Notes under the pieces: generated by a model
The model's input: only the letters and a program-made list of their open reading frames with translations
The model's database searches: none
What the model was told of the DNA's origin: nothing
In this document: piece after piece, positions 26,441-35,080 of the stretch
How positions within the stretch are numbered: position 1 is the stretch's first letter
How the letters are laid out: every line of letters begins with the position of its first letter
Source: Micromonospora echinospora
GTDB lineage: Bacteria; Actinomycetota; Actinomycetes; Mycobacteriales; Micromonosporaceae
DNA length: 64,000 nt
Reading direction: 5' to 3'
Assembly (NCBI RefSeq): GCF_900091495.1
Contig: NZ_LT607413.1
Location: forward strand, 2,294,001 to 2,358,000
Made by a program: the position numbers and the translations under genes

Positions 26441-27113
26441 TACATTCCATGGAGATCGCTCTGATGTCAAGGAAGTTGCTGTGTGGTGAGTGGACTGGTC
26501 ACGGCGGCAGGATGTAGGTGGTATGCGCCCGATCGACGCTGCTGGGTGTAGTCGGGCTCCTCAGCTATTCACCGACGTGGCTGGTTGGGGATGCGCCGTG
26601 CTGGCGAACGCCGCCACGGCGAGGTCGAGTCAACGAGCAATCGGCGGCCGCCAGTACCGTCCACCATGGTGGTTGACTGCACCGTCGACCAGTCGCTGCG
26701 TGCCCTCGACGCAGCCGTGGCCCGCTTCCTCGCCGTTGACGCATCCGGGCGATTCGTTGTTTGTCGACGGGCCGCCGAGGTGCGCCGCCGAGTGGATGGG
26801 CAGGGTTCCGCGCGGCCGGTGCCGCCCCCGAGGCGCTGGTCCAGACGGGGCGCCTGACCCGAGGGCGCGCGCCATGCTGGCGTACCACGTCCTCCTCGCC
26901 TGGAACTGCGCTGGATTTGTGGTGCGAGGAGCATGCACGCTGTCGGCTCAGGGTTGGCGTGACCAAGGCGGGTGCGACTGAACGTGTCCAGCCCGCCGTG
27001 CCCAGCAAGGACCTTTAGGTGAACACCAGAGGAATCCGCCCGCCGGGAGGGGCTCGTTTTGTCGTATGCGCCCCATATCGTCGCCCCGTGCCCGCACCGA
27101 CGGAGGTCTGATC
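26441..27113. other. Region without a convincing gene
   Basis: About 670 bp between divergent transcription units. Open frames exist (for example 26490-26981 plus), but they have proline/arginine-rich shadow composition and no ribosome site. I also looked for a short FxLD-type precursor peptide for the next gene and saw none. Confidence 0.5.
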
Positions 27114-28361
27114 ATGGTTGGTTCCGCGCTCGACACCACCCCGCAAGTCGACAGCAGCCCGGAGGAGGCCCGGGCCCGGCTGGCCGACCAGTTGCTCGCT
27201 GACGGCCGGATCACCTCACCGGAGGTGGAGGCGTCGTTTCGCCGGGTGCCGCGGCACCTGTTCGCCCCCGGCGAGGTCAGCGTCGACGCCGCCTACGCCG
27301 ACGACGTAGTCATCACGAAACGTGGCCCGGACGGACGCGCGACCAGTTCCATCTCCGCGCCGTGGCTGCAGGCCATGATGCTGGAAGCCGCCCGCCTACA
27401 CCCGGGTGGGCGGGTGTTGGAGATCGGTTCCGGCGGTTACAACGCCGCGCTCATCGCCGAGGTCGTCGGCCCCCAGGGCACGGTGGCCAGCATCGACATC
27501 GACTCCGACATCGTCGCCAACGCCCGGACCGCCCTCGACATCGCCGGATACCCGAACGTCCAGGTGGTGCAGGCCGACGCGGCGACCGGCTGGTTGGCAG
27601 GGGCGCCGTACGACGCGATCGTCGTCACCGTCGAGGCCAGCGACATCCCACCCGCCTGGACCGATCAGCTCGCTCCCGATGGTTTCCTCGTCGTACCGCT
27701 TCGGATGCGCGGCAACACCCGATGCCTCACTCTCGCCCGTGACGGCGACCACCTCACCGCTACCGACGCGATCCTCTGCGGCTTCGTGCCCATGCAAGGC
27801 GCTGGCGCCAACCCCGTGACCCGGCGGGCGCTGCGCGGTGACGATGTGACCCTGCGCATCGACGACCCCGACACCCGATCTCTCAACCTCGACGCCCTGA
27901 CCCCCGCGCTGGACGGTCCCGGGGTCGACGCCTGGTCCGAGGTGACCGTCCCGCCCGCGACGTCGTTCGAGTCACTGCACCTCTGGCTGGCCAGCCAGCC
28001 CCACCCGTACGGACTCCTCGCCGTCGACCGGGACCGCACTGCGGACATGGACCCGCAGAACTGGGTTTCCTGCCCCGCGCTCCTCACCGGCGACAGCATC
28101 GCCTACCTCACCATCCGCCAACTCGACGACACCACCTGGGAGTTCGGCGCCCGTGGCTACGGCCCCCACGCCGCACCACTGACCCAGCACGTCGTCGACC
28201 TCATCACCGCCTGGGACCGTGACCACCGCCACCAGCCCGGCCCGGACATCAGGGTGTACCCCACCGGCGTCACCATCCCGCCCACCGACCAACCACAACT
28301 ACTCGTTCCCCGCCACCACACCACCACCGCGATCACCTGGACCACCGGAGATCACCGGTGA
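27114..28361 (+). CDS. Methyltransferase of the FxLD system (PCMT-like)
   Basis: 415 residues. The first 200 form a protein-isoaspartate-methyltransferase-like SAM fold: FRRVPRHLFAPGEV, SISAPWLQAMMLEAARLHPGGRVLEIGSGGYNAAL (motif I) and VASIDIDSDIV. The remaining 200 residues are the C-terminal extension known from the methyltransferases of FxLD-type lanthipeptide loci (SLHLWLASQPHPYGLLAVD...). It would O-methylate a carboxylate of a modified peptide. No lanthipeptide synthetase, dehydratase or precursor is visible around it, so it is an orphan. The ATG is preceded by GGAGG. Its stop overlaps the kinase-like start by 4 bp. Confidence 0.88.
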   Translation: MVGSALDTTPQVDSSPEEARARLADQLLADGRITSPEVEASFRRVPRHLFAPGEVSVDAAYADDVVITKRGPDGRATSSISAPWLQAMMLEAARLHPGGRVLEIGSGGYNAALIAEVVGPQGTVASIDIDSDIVANARTALDIAGYPNVQVVQADAATGWLAGAPYDAIVVTVEASDIPPAWTDQLAPDGFLVVPLRMRGNTRCLTLARDGDHLTATDAILCGFVPMQGAGANPVTRRALRGDDVTLRIDDPDTRSLNLDALTPALDGPGVDAWSEVTVPPATSFESLHLWLASQPHPYGLLAVDRDRTADMDPQNWVSCPALLTGDSIAYLTIRQLDDTTWEFGARGYGPHAAPLTQHVVDLITAWDRDHRHQPGPDIRVYPTGVTIPPTDQPQLLVPRHHTTTAITWTTGDHR

Positions 28362-29392
28362 CCGCTACCGAGCCGACCCTCGTCATCGTTCGCGGGAACT
28401 CCGGTAGCGGGAAGACGACCGCCGCCCGCGAGGCCCGCCGACGCTACGGCCGTGGGATCGCACTCCTGGAACAGGACCACCTGCGTCGGATCGTGCTGCG
28501 CGAACACGACAGCTCACATATCCACCCGGTCGCTCCGGCGTTCATCACCGCGACCGCCCGCACCGCCCTCGACCTCGGCTACCACGTCATCCTCGAAGGC
28601 ATCCTGCACACCGAACGGTACGCCCCCGTCCTGCACCAGCTCATCGACAACCATCCCGGACCGGCCGCCGTGTTCTACCTGGACGTGTCCTTCGACGAGA
28701 CCGTCCGCCGCCACCTCAGCCGCGCTGAGCCCATTCCCGTCACCGCCGACGAGATGCGCACCTGGTACGCCCACCGCGACCTGCTCGATGTCCCCGGTGA
28801 AACTGTCATCGCCGAGACCAGCACCTTCGAACAGACCGTCACCACGATCCTGCACACCAGCGGCCTCACCAGCGCGGCACCCCAGACGCCCTGTCCACGG
28901 CGCTGCCGGCACTGCGCCCGCAAATCCGACGAGTCTGCCGCCGCAGCGGCGGTCTCCGAGGGATCTCAGCTGATGCCCGAGTCGGTCGTCGCCAGCGAGG
29001 TCCGGACCGGCGGCTGCCTGTGTGGGAAGGTCCGGTTCACCGTGAGCGGTGAGCCCGACTACCCCCACGTCTGCAGCTGCACCCACTGCCAGAAGCGGGC
29101 CGGCGGGCCGATCCAGTCGTGGGTCAGCTTCCCGCTGGAGGGGCTGAGCTGGACCGGCGAAGGCGGCGAGCCGACGTGGTTCGACACCTTCCCAGGCAAG
29201 ACCAAGCGAGGGTTCTGCGCCGTCTGTGGCAGCTCGGTGGCTGCGTTCGACTACGGCGACACCCTTATCGGCATCAACCTCAGCGCGCTGGACGACCAGG
29301 ACGACCCCCGCCTCGTCCCGGTCAACCAGTCCTTCCGAGACGCCGCGGTCTCCTGGCTGCCTCAGAGGCCGGTTCGAGGGCTTTTGATTTGA
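28358..29392 (+). pseudogene. P-loop kinase-like domain fused to a GFA/CENP-V zinc domain, 3' end replaced by an IS element
   Basis: One open frame of 344 codons. Residues 1-185 are a small P-loop kinase (VIVRGNSGSGKTTAAREARRR, then EQDHLRRIVL and GYHVILEGILH), similar to zeta-toxin or nucleotide kinases. Residues about 215-335 are a GFA domain with the cysteine ligands GGCLCGKVRF, CSCTHCQKRAG and CAVCGSS; such domains bind zinc and occur in glutathione-dependent formaldehyde-activating enzymes. A start at 28973 (ATGCCCGAG) could give a separate GFA protein, so the fusion may come from loss of a stop codon. The last 9 codons lie inside the IS5-family element that begins at 29363, so the natural end is lost. 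Confidence 0.75.
29363..29376 (+). repeat. IS5-family left terminal inverted repeat
   Basis: The 14-bp sequence CAGAGGCCGGTTCG is an exact inverted copy of 30753-30766. Confidence 0.9.
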
Positions 29393-29512
29393 TCTATGCT
29401 TTGCGTCCGGTTGAGGGTCCTTCAGCGGGTTCGCCACGGATAGCGGTCTCTCGATGTCGGGGAATGTGAATCCTGGTCGTGACCGTCGGGCGGTAGTGGC
29501 GTTAGGCCGTTC

Positions 29513-30343
29513 ATGGGTGATCGGAAGCCGTACCCCAGCGATGTCACCGACGCGCAGTGGGCGTTGATCGGGCCGTTCCTGCGGGCGTGGAAGGCCAAGC
29601 GGGTCTCGGTGTCGGGGCATCAGGGTGACTACGACCTGCGGGAGATCGTGAACGCGATCCTCTACCAGAACCGGACCGGCTGTCAGTGGGCGTACCTGCC
29701 GCACGACCTGCCGCCGAAGTCCGCGACCTACTACTACTTCGCCCTGTGGCGGGACGACGGCACCGACCAGGCGATCCATGATCTGCTGCGCTGCCAGGCC
29801 AGGGAGAAGGCCGGCCGGACCGAGGATCCGACCGCGGTCGTGTTGGACAGCCAGTCGGTCCGGGCGGCGAACCATGTCCCGGCCGCCACGACCGGCAAGG
29901 ACGCCGGCAAGAAGGTGTCCGGCCGCAAGCGCGCCCTGGCCGTGGACACCCTCGGTCTGGTCATCGCGGTCGTGGTGACCGCCGCCTCGGTCACCGACAA
30001 CGCCATCGGCATCCGACTGCTCGACACAGTCGTCGAGCGCGCCCCGACGGTCACCCGGGCGTGGGTCGACGCCGGGTTCAAGCAGGACCTCGCGCTGCAC
30101 GGCGCCGTCCTCGGGGTCGACGTCGAGGTCGTCAAACGATCCGACACCCGACCCGGGTTCGTGCCAGTACGCAAGCGGTGGATCGTCGAGCAGACCTACG
30201 GCACGTTGATGCTGCACCGCCGGCTCGTGCGCGAGTACGAGAGCCGCCCGGAATCGGCCGTGTCACGAACGTTGTGGGCGTCGATGGTCACCATCGTGCG
30301 CCGGCTGACCGGCACCAGCACACCGTCCTGGCGACACCGGTGA
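29513..30343 (+). CDS. IS5-family DDE transposase
   Basis: A 276-residue transposase. The N-terminal DUF4096-type domain reads YPSDVTDAQWALIGPFL (near residue 7), followed by NAILYQNRTGCQWAYLPHDLPP. The DDE domain has VVLDSQSVRAANH (first Asp near 107), the GRKRALAVDTLGLVIAVVVT block, AWVDAGFKQDLAL (second Asp near 183) and RKRWIVEQTYG with the final Glu near 224, followed by the RRLVREYE helix. All catalytic residues are present, so it is probably active. Its stop overlaps the start of the passenger gene (GTGA). Confidence 0.93.
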   Translation: MGDRKPYPSDVTDAQWALIGPFLRAWKAKRVSVSGHQGDYDLREIVNAILYQNRTGCQWAYLPHDLPPKSATYYYFALWRDDGTDQAIHDLLRCQAREKAGRTEDPTAVVLDSQSVRAANHVPAATTGKDAGKKVSGRKRALAVDTLGLVIAVVVTAASVTDNAIGIRLLDTVVERAPTVTRAWVDAGFKQDLALHGAVLGVDVEVVKRSDTRPGFVPVRKRWIVEQTYGTLMLHRRLVREYESRPESAVSRTLWASMVTIVRRLTGTSTPSWRHR

Positions 30344-30747
30344 ACCTCGCCGTAATCCTCGACCTGATCACCGCACGCGAAGCCACCGCCGATCAGGCCG
30401 CCGACCGGCTACGCGAGCAGATCACCGCCCTCACCGCCGACCTCGCCCGCATCGAGGGCGAGCTGGCTGACCTGAAGGTCACCCGCACCACGCTGCGCAT
30501 CCTCACCGCCGCCGAGTTCACCGCCGATGACCCGACGATAGCCAGCGCCCCCTACCAGCAGATCCTGACGGTCCTCGACACCACGACCACCGGCATGCGG
30601 GCCAAGGACATCTGCCTCGCCCTCGGCGTCGACCCCATCCCGAAACACGTCGAGAGCGCCCGCGCGAAGCTCAAACGCATGGTCAAGCATCACGTCCTGA
30701 CCGAGAACCAACCCGGAGTGTTCACCCTCACCCCGAAACGGACCTAA
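30340..30747 (+). CDS. Passenger protein of the IS5-family element, unrecognised
   Basis: 135 residues, entirely inside the IS and coupled to the transposase stop by GTGA. Residues 10-50 form a likely coiled coil (ADRLREQITALTADLARIEGEL). Residues 75-130 (MRAKDICLALGVDPIPKHVESARAKLKRMVKHHVL) look like a winged helix. A DNA-binding accessory role in transposition or in control of transposase is plausible but not established. Confidence 0.75.
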   Translation: MNLAVILDLITAREATADQAADRLREQITALTADLARIEGELADLKVTRTTLRILTAAEFTADDPTIASAPYQQILTVLDTTTTGMRAKDICLALGVDPIPKHVESARAKLKRMVKHHVLTENQPGVFTLTPKRT

Positions 30748-30752
30748 CCTAA

Positions 30753-30766
30753 CGAACCGGCCTCTG
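30753..30766 (-). repeat. IS5-family right terminal inverted repeat
   Basis: CGAACCGGCCTCTG, the exact inverse of 29363-29376. Confidence 0.9.
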
Positions 30767-30973
30767 ACAGGGAGGTGCCGACAGGTGCGGGCCGCGTCTG
30801 TCACCGCACGAGAGGCGCACCCACATGGTTGAGGTGGCATCGAGCAAATCAGCTGAAACGTGGACTGTCAGACCAGTTCAGGTCGCTGTCAGATCGCCAG
30901 GTGTTCGCCACGGCTGACAAACGCCGATTGGTAGACGTCAGCGCATCACGGCGCGGCGCGGAGCCGACACCAC

Positions 30974-31837
30974 ATGAGCGACCACTCCACGCCGCAGCCC
31001 GCCCACCAGGGCGGCACCCCCAACATCCCTCCGATGGATCTGGTCGCCGGCGACCCGCCGGTACCGATCACCGTCTGGCGCACCGCCCGCAGCGGCGACG
31101 ACCAGAGCACGACCATCTCCCACCGGCTGGCGTACCGACTCGTCGCCGCGTACAGCCGGCCCGGCGAGGCGGTCGTCGACCTCACCGACACCCACGTCCT
31201 GGACGTCGCCTGCCTGCGCGGCGGGCGCCGACACCACCCGGCCTGGTTCACTGGCGCCTCGGCGCTGTTCGTCGGGCCGCAGACGCCGCAGCACCCGGGC
31301 GAGCCCGACGACGACCCGGACTCCGACGGTCCGGACGACGTGCGGGCGTGGTTCGGCGACGACCTCACCGACCCCGACCCGGACTGGGTGGCGGGTGACG
31401 AACCGTCCGGTGTCCCGGGCGATGGTGACGACCTGCAGGGGCGGACCAGCCTCGTGGTGGCCACCTGGCCGCTGGACGCCAGCAGCGACGCGGCCAACCG
31501 TGCCCGCCTGGCGTGGCTGCTCGCCGCCTGCGGCCGGCTGCTGCGTCCCGGCGGGTGCCTGGTCCTCGTCGTCGGGGTTCCGGCCGGCGCGGTCGCGGCC
31601 CCGGAGGACTTCACCCCCGTGGTCGACGCCGCCGCAGGTTGCGGACTCGGCTACCTGCAGCACATCGTCGCGGTCGCCGCCGACAGCGACGGCGACCGGT
31701 TCACCTACCACGCCACCGACGAGGAACTGCTCTCCCTGGCCCGTACTACGGGTGTCGAGCAGTTCGTGCTCCACGTCAAGGTCCACGCCGACCTGCTCGT
31801 CTTCACAAGCAGGCAGGGCGGTGACCGGCGTGCCTGA
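30974..31837 (+). CDS. Methyltransferase-fold protein without catalytic motif (DNA MTase-like partner)
   Basis: 287 residues. Segments RLAYRLVAAYSRPGEAVVDLTDTHVLDVACLRGGR (near residues 50-85) and LAACGRLLRPGGCLVLVVGVPAG (near 180-205) follow the layout of an N-type DNA methyltransferase (a target-side helix, then the motif I position, then the LRPGG loop). No DPPY, SPPY or NPPF motif IV is present, and an acidic insertion occupies its place. It directly precedes and overlaps an active-looking DNA methyltransferase, so it may be a degenerate duplicate or a structural subunit. The start at 30974 is the first ATG. Confidence 0.65.
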   Translation: MSDHSTPQPAHQGGTPNIPPMDLVAGDPPVPITVWRTARSGDDQSTTISHRLAYRLVAAYSRPGEAVVDLTDTHVLDVACLRGGRRHHPAWFTGASALFVGPQTPQHPGEPDDDPDSDGPDDVRAWFGDDLTDPDPDWVAGDEPSGVPGDGDDLQGRTSLVVATWPLDASSDAANRARLAWLLAACGRLLRPGGCLVLVVGVPAGAVAAPEDFTPVVDAAAGCGLGYLQHIVAVAADSDGDRFTYHATDEELLSLARTTGVEQFVLHVKVHADLLVFTSRQGGDRRA

Positions 31838-32756
31838 ACCCTCGACCAACAACACCACCGCAACGCCGGGTTTCAACGAGACGACTGCGGCCTGGCCGCA
31901 GGACCTGTCGGTCTGGGCGACCGCTCAGTCGACCGGTCCGGTCCAGCGCCGTGGCCGGTACGTGCCCCAGTCGGTCAAGCATCCGGCCCGGATGTTGCCG
32001 GCGATCGCCGCCCACGCGGTTCGCTCCTACACCCAGCCCGGCGACCTGGTGTTCGACCCGATGTGCGGGATCGGCACCACCCTCGTGGAGGCCATCCACG
32101 CGGGCCGCGACGCCATCGGCGTGGAGTACGAGTCCCGCTGGTCCGACATCGCCGATGCCAACATCGCCCACGCGCACCGGCACGGTGCCACTGGCCGTGG
32201 GTCGGTGATCCGCGGGGACGCCACCCGCCTCACCGCCCTTCTGCCGACGGCCCTGCAGGGGCAGGTGTCCCTGGTGGTGACCTCGCCGCCGTACGGGCCG
32301 ACGGTGCACGGCCTTGTCCGGCCCGGGGCCGACGGGGTCGCCAAGTTCGACAACCGCTACGGCGAGGACAAGGGCAACCTCGCCTACCGCTCCTCCCTGG
32401 CCGGGCTGGTCGACGGCTTCACCGACATCCTGCGCGGCTGCCATGCCCTGCTGCGCCCCGGCGGAGTGGTCGTCGTGACCGCCCGCCCCTGGCGCAAACG
32501 GGGCAAGCTGGTTGACCTGCCCTCGGCGGTCCTCGCGGCCGGCACCGCCGCCGGCTTCACACCGCTCGAGCGGTGCGTCGCCCTGCTCGCCGCCGTCCGC
32601 GACGGGCAGCTCGTCGCCCGACCGTCGTTCTTCCAACTCCAACAGGTCCGCAAGGCCAGGGCCAGCGGCGTACCGATGCACCTCATCGCACACGAGGACG
32701 TCCTAGTCCTCGGCAAGCCCCAGCTGCCGGCGGCGGGCACCGAGGTGGTGACGTGA
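31821..32756 (+). CDS. Site-specific DNA N-methyltransferase (N4-cytosine or N6-adenine)
   Basis: 311 residues. The SAM-binding motif I is DLVFDPMCGIGTTLVEAIHAGRDAIGVEYE (near residues 73-102). The catalytic motif IV is LVVTSPPYGPTV (near 152-163), where TSPPYG favours N4-cytosine or N6-adenine chemistry on DNA. A GFTDILRGCHALLRPGGVVVVTARPWR block follows. The start is the GTG at 31821 inside the previous gene; the GTG at 31830 is an alternative. No cognate restriction endonuclease is nearby, so it is an orphan methyltransferase of the mobile region. It is coupled to the next small frame by GTGA. Confidence 0.88.
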   Translation: MTGVPEPSTNNTTATPGFNETTAAWPQDLSVWATAQSTGPVQRRGRYVPQSVKHPARMLPAIAAHAVRSYTQPGDLVFDPMCGIGTTLVEAIHAGRDAIGVEYESRWSDIADANIAHAHRHGATGRGSVIRGDATRLTALLPTALQGQVSLVVTSPPYGPTVHGLVRPGADGVAKFDNRYGEDKGNLAYRSSLAGLVDGFTDILRGCHALLRPGGVVVVTARPWRKRGKLVDLPSAVLAAGTAAGFTPLERCVALLAAVRDGQLVARPSFFQLQQVRKARASGVPMHLIAHEDVLVLGKPQLPAAGTEVVT

Positions 32757-33034
32757 CCGCACCCACCCACCGCTACCTGTCCCTCGGCGCCGGGGTGCAG
32801 AGCTCCACGCTCCTCCTGCTCGCCGCGCAGGGCAGGGTCCCCTTATCCGCCCGAGCCAACGCCGAAGGGCACCCGCTGCGCGGACAGTTCTTCCTGCACC
32901 GGCAGCGGGTGCCCCTCGACGAGGTGGTCCTGCGTCCACGCCTACGCCTGGCGGATGCGCCGGGCTGCGGGCCGTGGACCTGCCCGCACGAAGCGCTGGC
33001 CGCAGTCGACGCCGAGCACAAGGGGGTGGCGTGA
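32753..33034 (+). pseudogene. Internally deleted PAPS-reductase-like (adenine nucleotide alpha hydrolase) gene
   Basis: 93 codons. The first 25 residues (RYLSLGAGVQSSTLLLLAAQG) are the N-terminal ATP-binding loop of the phage/ICE-type PAPS-reductase-like family, normally about 250-300 residues. Residues about 42-60 (GQFFLHRQRVPLDEVVL) resemble the C-terminal segment of the same family. The whole middle is absent, so an in-frame deletion is likely. It is flanked on both sides by GTGA overlaps, which shows the operon order has survived. Confidence 0.6.
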
Positions 33035-34433
33035 GCGTTGCGCACACCACCGGCCTACGGATCGGATCCCTCTGCAGCGGCTACGGGGGACTCGACCTGG
33101 CCGTCGAGCTGGTGCTCGGCGGCCGGGTCGTCTGGTACGCCGAGACCGACCGGCACGCCACCGCCGTCTTCTCCCACCACTGGCCCGACACTCCCAACCT
33201 CGGTGACATCCGCGTCGTCGACTGGGCCCAGGTCGAACCGGTCGACATCCTCACCGCCAGGTTCCCGTGCCAGGACATCAGCAACGCCGGAAAACGAGCT
33301 GGCATCACCGGCGAGCACTCCAGCCTCTGGACACACGTCGCCAGAGCCGTTCGCGACCTTCGACCCCCGCTCGTGTTCGTGGAGAACGTCGCCGCGCTCC
33401 TGCGACGGGGATTCGACGTCGTCCACGCCGACCTGGCCGCGCTCGGGTACGACACGAGCTGGCTCTGCCTACGCGCATCCGACATCGGCGCCGCTCACCG
33501 ACGGGACCGGCTGTTCCTGCTGGCCACCCCCGCCGAGCGACTGGAAGGGAGTGAGGACGTTGCCGACGCCATGCGCCCGTGACGGCAAGGGGCCGGGCCA
33601 TCAGTACGGGCTGCCCGACCTCGTCGAGCCGTCCGGGTCGACCCACAACCTGCTGCCCACCCCCACGGCGGCGACGTACGGCTCCAACAGGTCCCCCGTC
33701 GGCGGGAGTAGCCCGCCGGCCCAGCCTGGCCGGTGTCACCACACAGCTTCGACCGACTGCGGAGGTGGCCGACGGCCGATCCTCGGCCAACACCACCGGC
33801 GGACGCACTACGCCCACCGGACATGCGGGGCGGACGCTCACCGACGGGGGTCGACTGCTGCCGACTCCGAGAGCCAGTGACACCGGCACCCCGGGCCGGC
33901 GAGCCGGCGCCGGATTCCGGCCGCCGCTGTCGCAGGTGCTGCTGCCCACCCCACGGGCCACCGACGGAACGAAGGGTTGCCCCGGGCAGCGCGGGTCCCA
34001 CGGGGACCTGACTCTGCCGTCGGCGGCGGTGCGGGTACCGGCCCGGACCCTGCCCACCCCGCGCGCATCCGACGCACGCGGACAGGGCCAGCACGGCGAC
34101 GGTGGAGCGGACCTGCGCACCACCATCGCCGGCCTCGGCCAGCCCGACACCCACCGGTGGGGTGTCTACGCCCCCGCCGTGGCCCGCTGGGAACTATTGC
34201 TCGGCCGCCCCGTGCCTGAGCCGACCCAACCCGGGCGGCACGGCAAGCCAGTCCTGGCACCGCCGTTCGTGGAATGGCTCATGGGCCTGAACAGCGGCCA
34301 CGTGACCGACCCGACGCTCGCGCTGCCGCGGACCACCGCCCTGCGGGTCCTCGGCAACGGCGTCGTCCCGCAACAGGCAGCCGCCGCGCTGCGGCTGCTG
34401 CTGTGCCCCCACCGGTGGGTGGCGCCCGCATAA
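33031..34433 (+). pseudogene. DNA cytosine-C5 methyltransferase, broken by two frameshifts
   Basis: Frame 1 (33031 to about 33540) carries motif I (IGSLCSGYGGLDLAVELV), the catalytic PCQ loop (TARFPCQDISNAGKRAG) and ENV motif VI (VFVENVAALLRRG), then AAHRRDRLFLLATP. From about 33545 the homologous sequence continues in frame 2 (TLPTPCARDGKGPGHQYGLP), and from about 33705 in frame 3 (ARRPSLAGVTTQL..., TLPTPRASDARGQGQ, FVEWLMGLNSGHVTD, LRVLGNGVVPQQAAAALR), ending at 34433. The total is about the normal length for phage/ICE-type Dcm enzymes. As read, frame 1 stops at 33582 without the target-recognition and C-terminal motifs. Either the gene is dead or the sequence has two single-base errors. 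Confidence 0.85.
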
Positions 34434-34642
34434 CCGATGCCGCCTCACTGAACGCCCACACCCAGGACGCGAAGAGCGGGGCCAGCTTGCGGGCGGTCGG
34501 GCGGCGGACCGTCGCCTCTCGACCGCCGCAACCCCGCTGGTCACGTCCGAGCCGCCCCCAACGGGCGACGGCACCGCCGGGATCGCGCGAGGCCGGTGGG
34601 AATCACCCGCCTGACCACCACATCAGCAAGCCCATCCATTCC

Positions 34643-34682
34643 GAGGGCCCGCCACCACCAAGCACCACGGTGGCGGGCCCTC
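34643..34682 (+). terminator. Strong hairpin between the methyltransferase remnant and xis
   Basis: GAGGGCCCGCCACC (34643-34656) pairs perfectly with GGTGGCGGGCCCTC (34669-34682). No clear T-run follows. The rest of 34434-34710 shows no gene. Confidence 0.65.
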
Positions 34683-34710
34683 TCCTCCGTTTCCGGAAGG
34701 ACGACCCGTC

Positions 34711-34986
34711 ATGGACAGCACGGCCAGCACTCCCGCAGAAAGCGCAGCGACGTCTTCGCCTGTCTGGACCGTCGAGCGTATTCGGGCGCTCGGTGCGGTC
34801 ACCGACATCGCCACCGTCGGCGAAATCTTCGGCATGTCCCGCAGCAGCGCCTACGACCTGGCACGCCGTGACCGACTGCCGGTACCGGTGCTGCGCGTCG
34901 GATCCCGCTACCGGGTCTCCGTCGCCGCGATCCTCACCGCCCTCGGCGTCCCCAGCGAACCCCCGGCCCCGCCGTCCGCGACTTGA
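34711..34986 (+). CDS. xis: Excisionase-like helix-turn-helix protein
   Basis: 91 residues. Residues about 33-80 (DIATVGEIFGMSRSSAYDLARRDRLPVPVLRVGSRYRVS) form a MerR-like winged helix of the HTH_17/excisionase group, with the usual arginine-rich wing followed by the RYRVS strand. GGAAGGA lies ahead of the ATG. It is placed 95 bp upstream of the integrase, the standard xis-int order in actinomycete integrative elements. It should bind att DNA and bias the integrase towards excision. Confidence 0.85.
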   Translation: MDSTASTPAESAATSSPVWTVERIRALGAVTDIATVGEIFGMSRSSAYDLARRDRLPVPVLRVGSRYRVSVAAILTALGVPSEPPAPPSAT

Positions 34987-35080
34987 TCACGTCGCCCACG
35001 CGAGCGGTGATCACCACCCAACGGACACCCGACAATCCGATGCTCGCCCCTGCGGGCATCGGCGAGGAGAAAGACTCGTC

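Larger units (their letters stand above)
29363..30766 (+). mobile_element. Complete IS5-family insertion sequence, about 1.4 kb
   Basis: It is bounded by perfect 14-bp terminal inverted repeats, CAGAGGCCGGTTCG (29363-29376) and CGAACCGGCCTCTG (30753-30766). It contains a transposase gene and a coupled passenger frame on the same strand. I could not settle the target duplication. It interrupts the 3' end of the kinase-GFA gene. Confidence 0.9.

Noticed and set aside
26490..26981. Possible gene between the oxidoreductase operon and the FxLD methyltransferase
   Set aside because: There is no ribosome site, the composition is shadow-like and both strands are equally open. It is treated as non-coding.
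28514..30217. Minus-strand open frame (567 codons) across the kinase-GFA gene and the IS
   Set aside because: It is antisense to two genes with clear domains and spans the IS border, so it cannot be a native gene.
29355..30775. Target-site duplication of the IS5-family element
   Set aside because: Short candidates such as TCA/TGA or CTC/GAC are not true direct repeats, so none is claimed.
33579..34433. A separate gene starting at the GTG that overlaps the stop of the C5 methyltransferase
   Set aside because: Its first 40 codons are an out-of-frame copy of sequence that matches the methyltransferase family in frame 2. A frameshifted single gene explains the data better.
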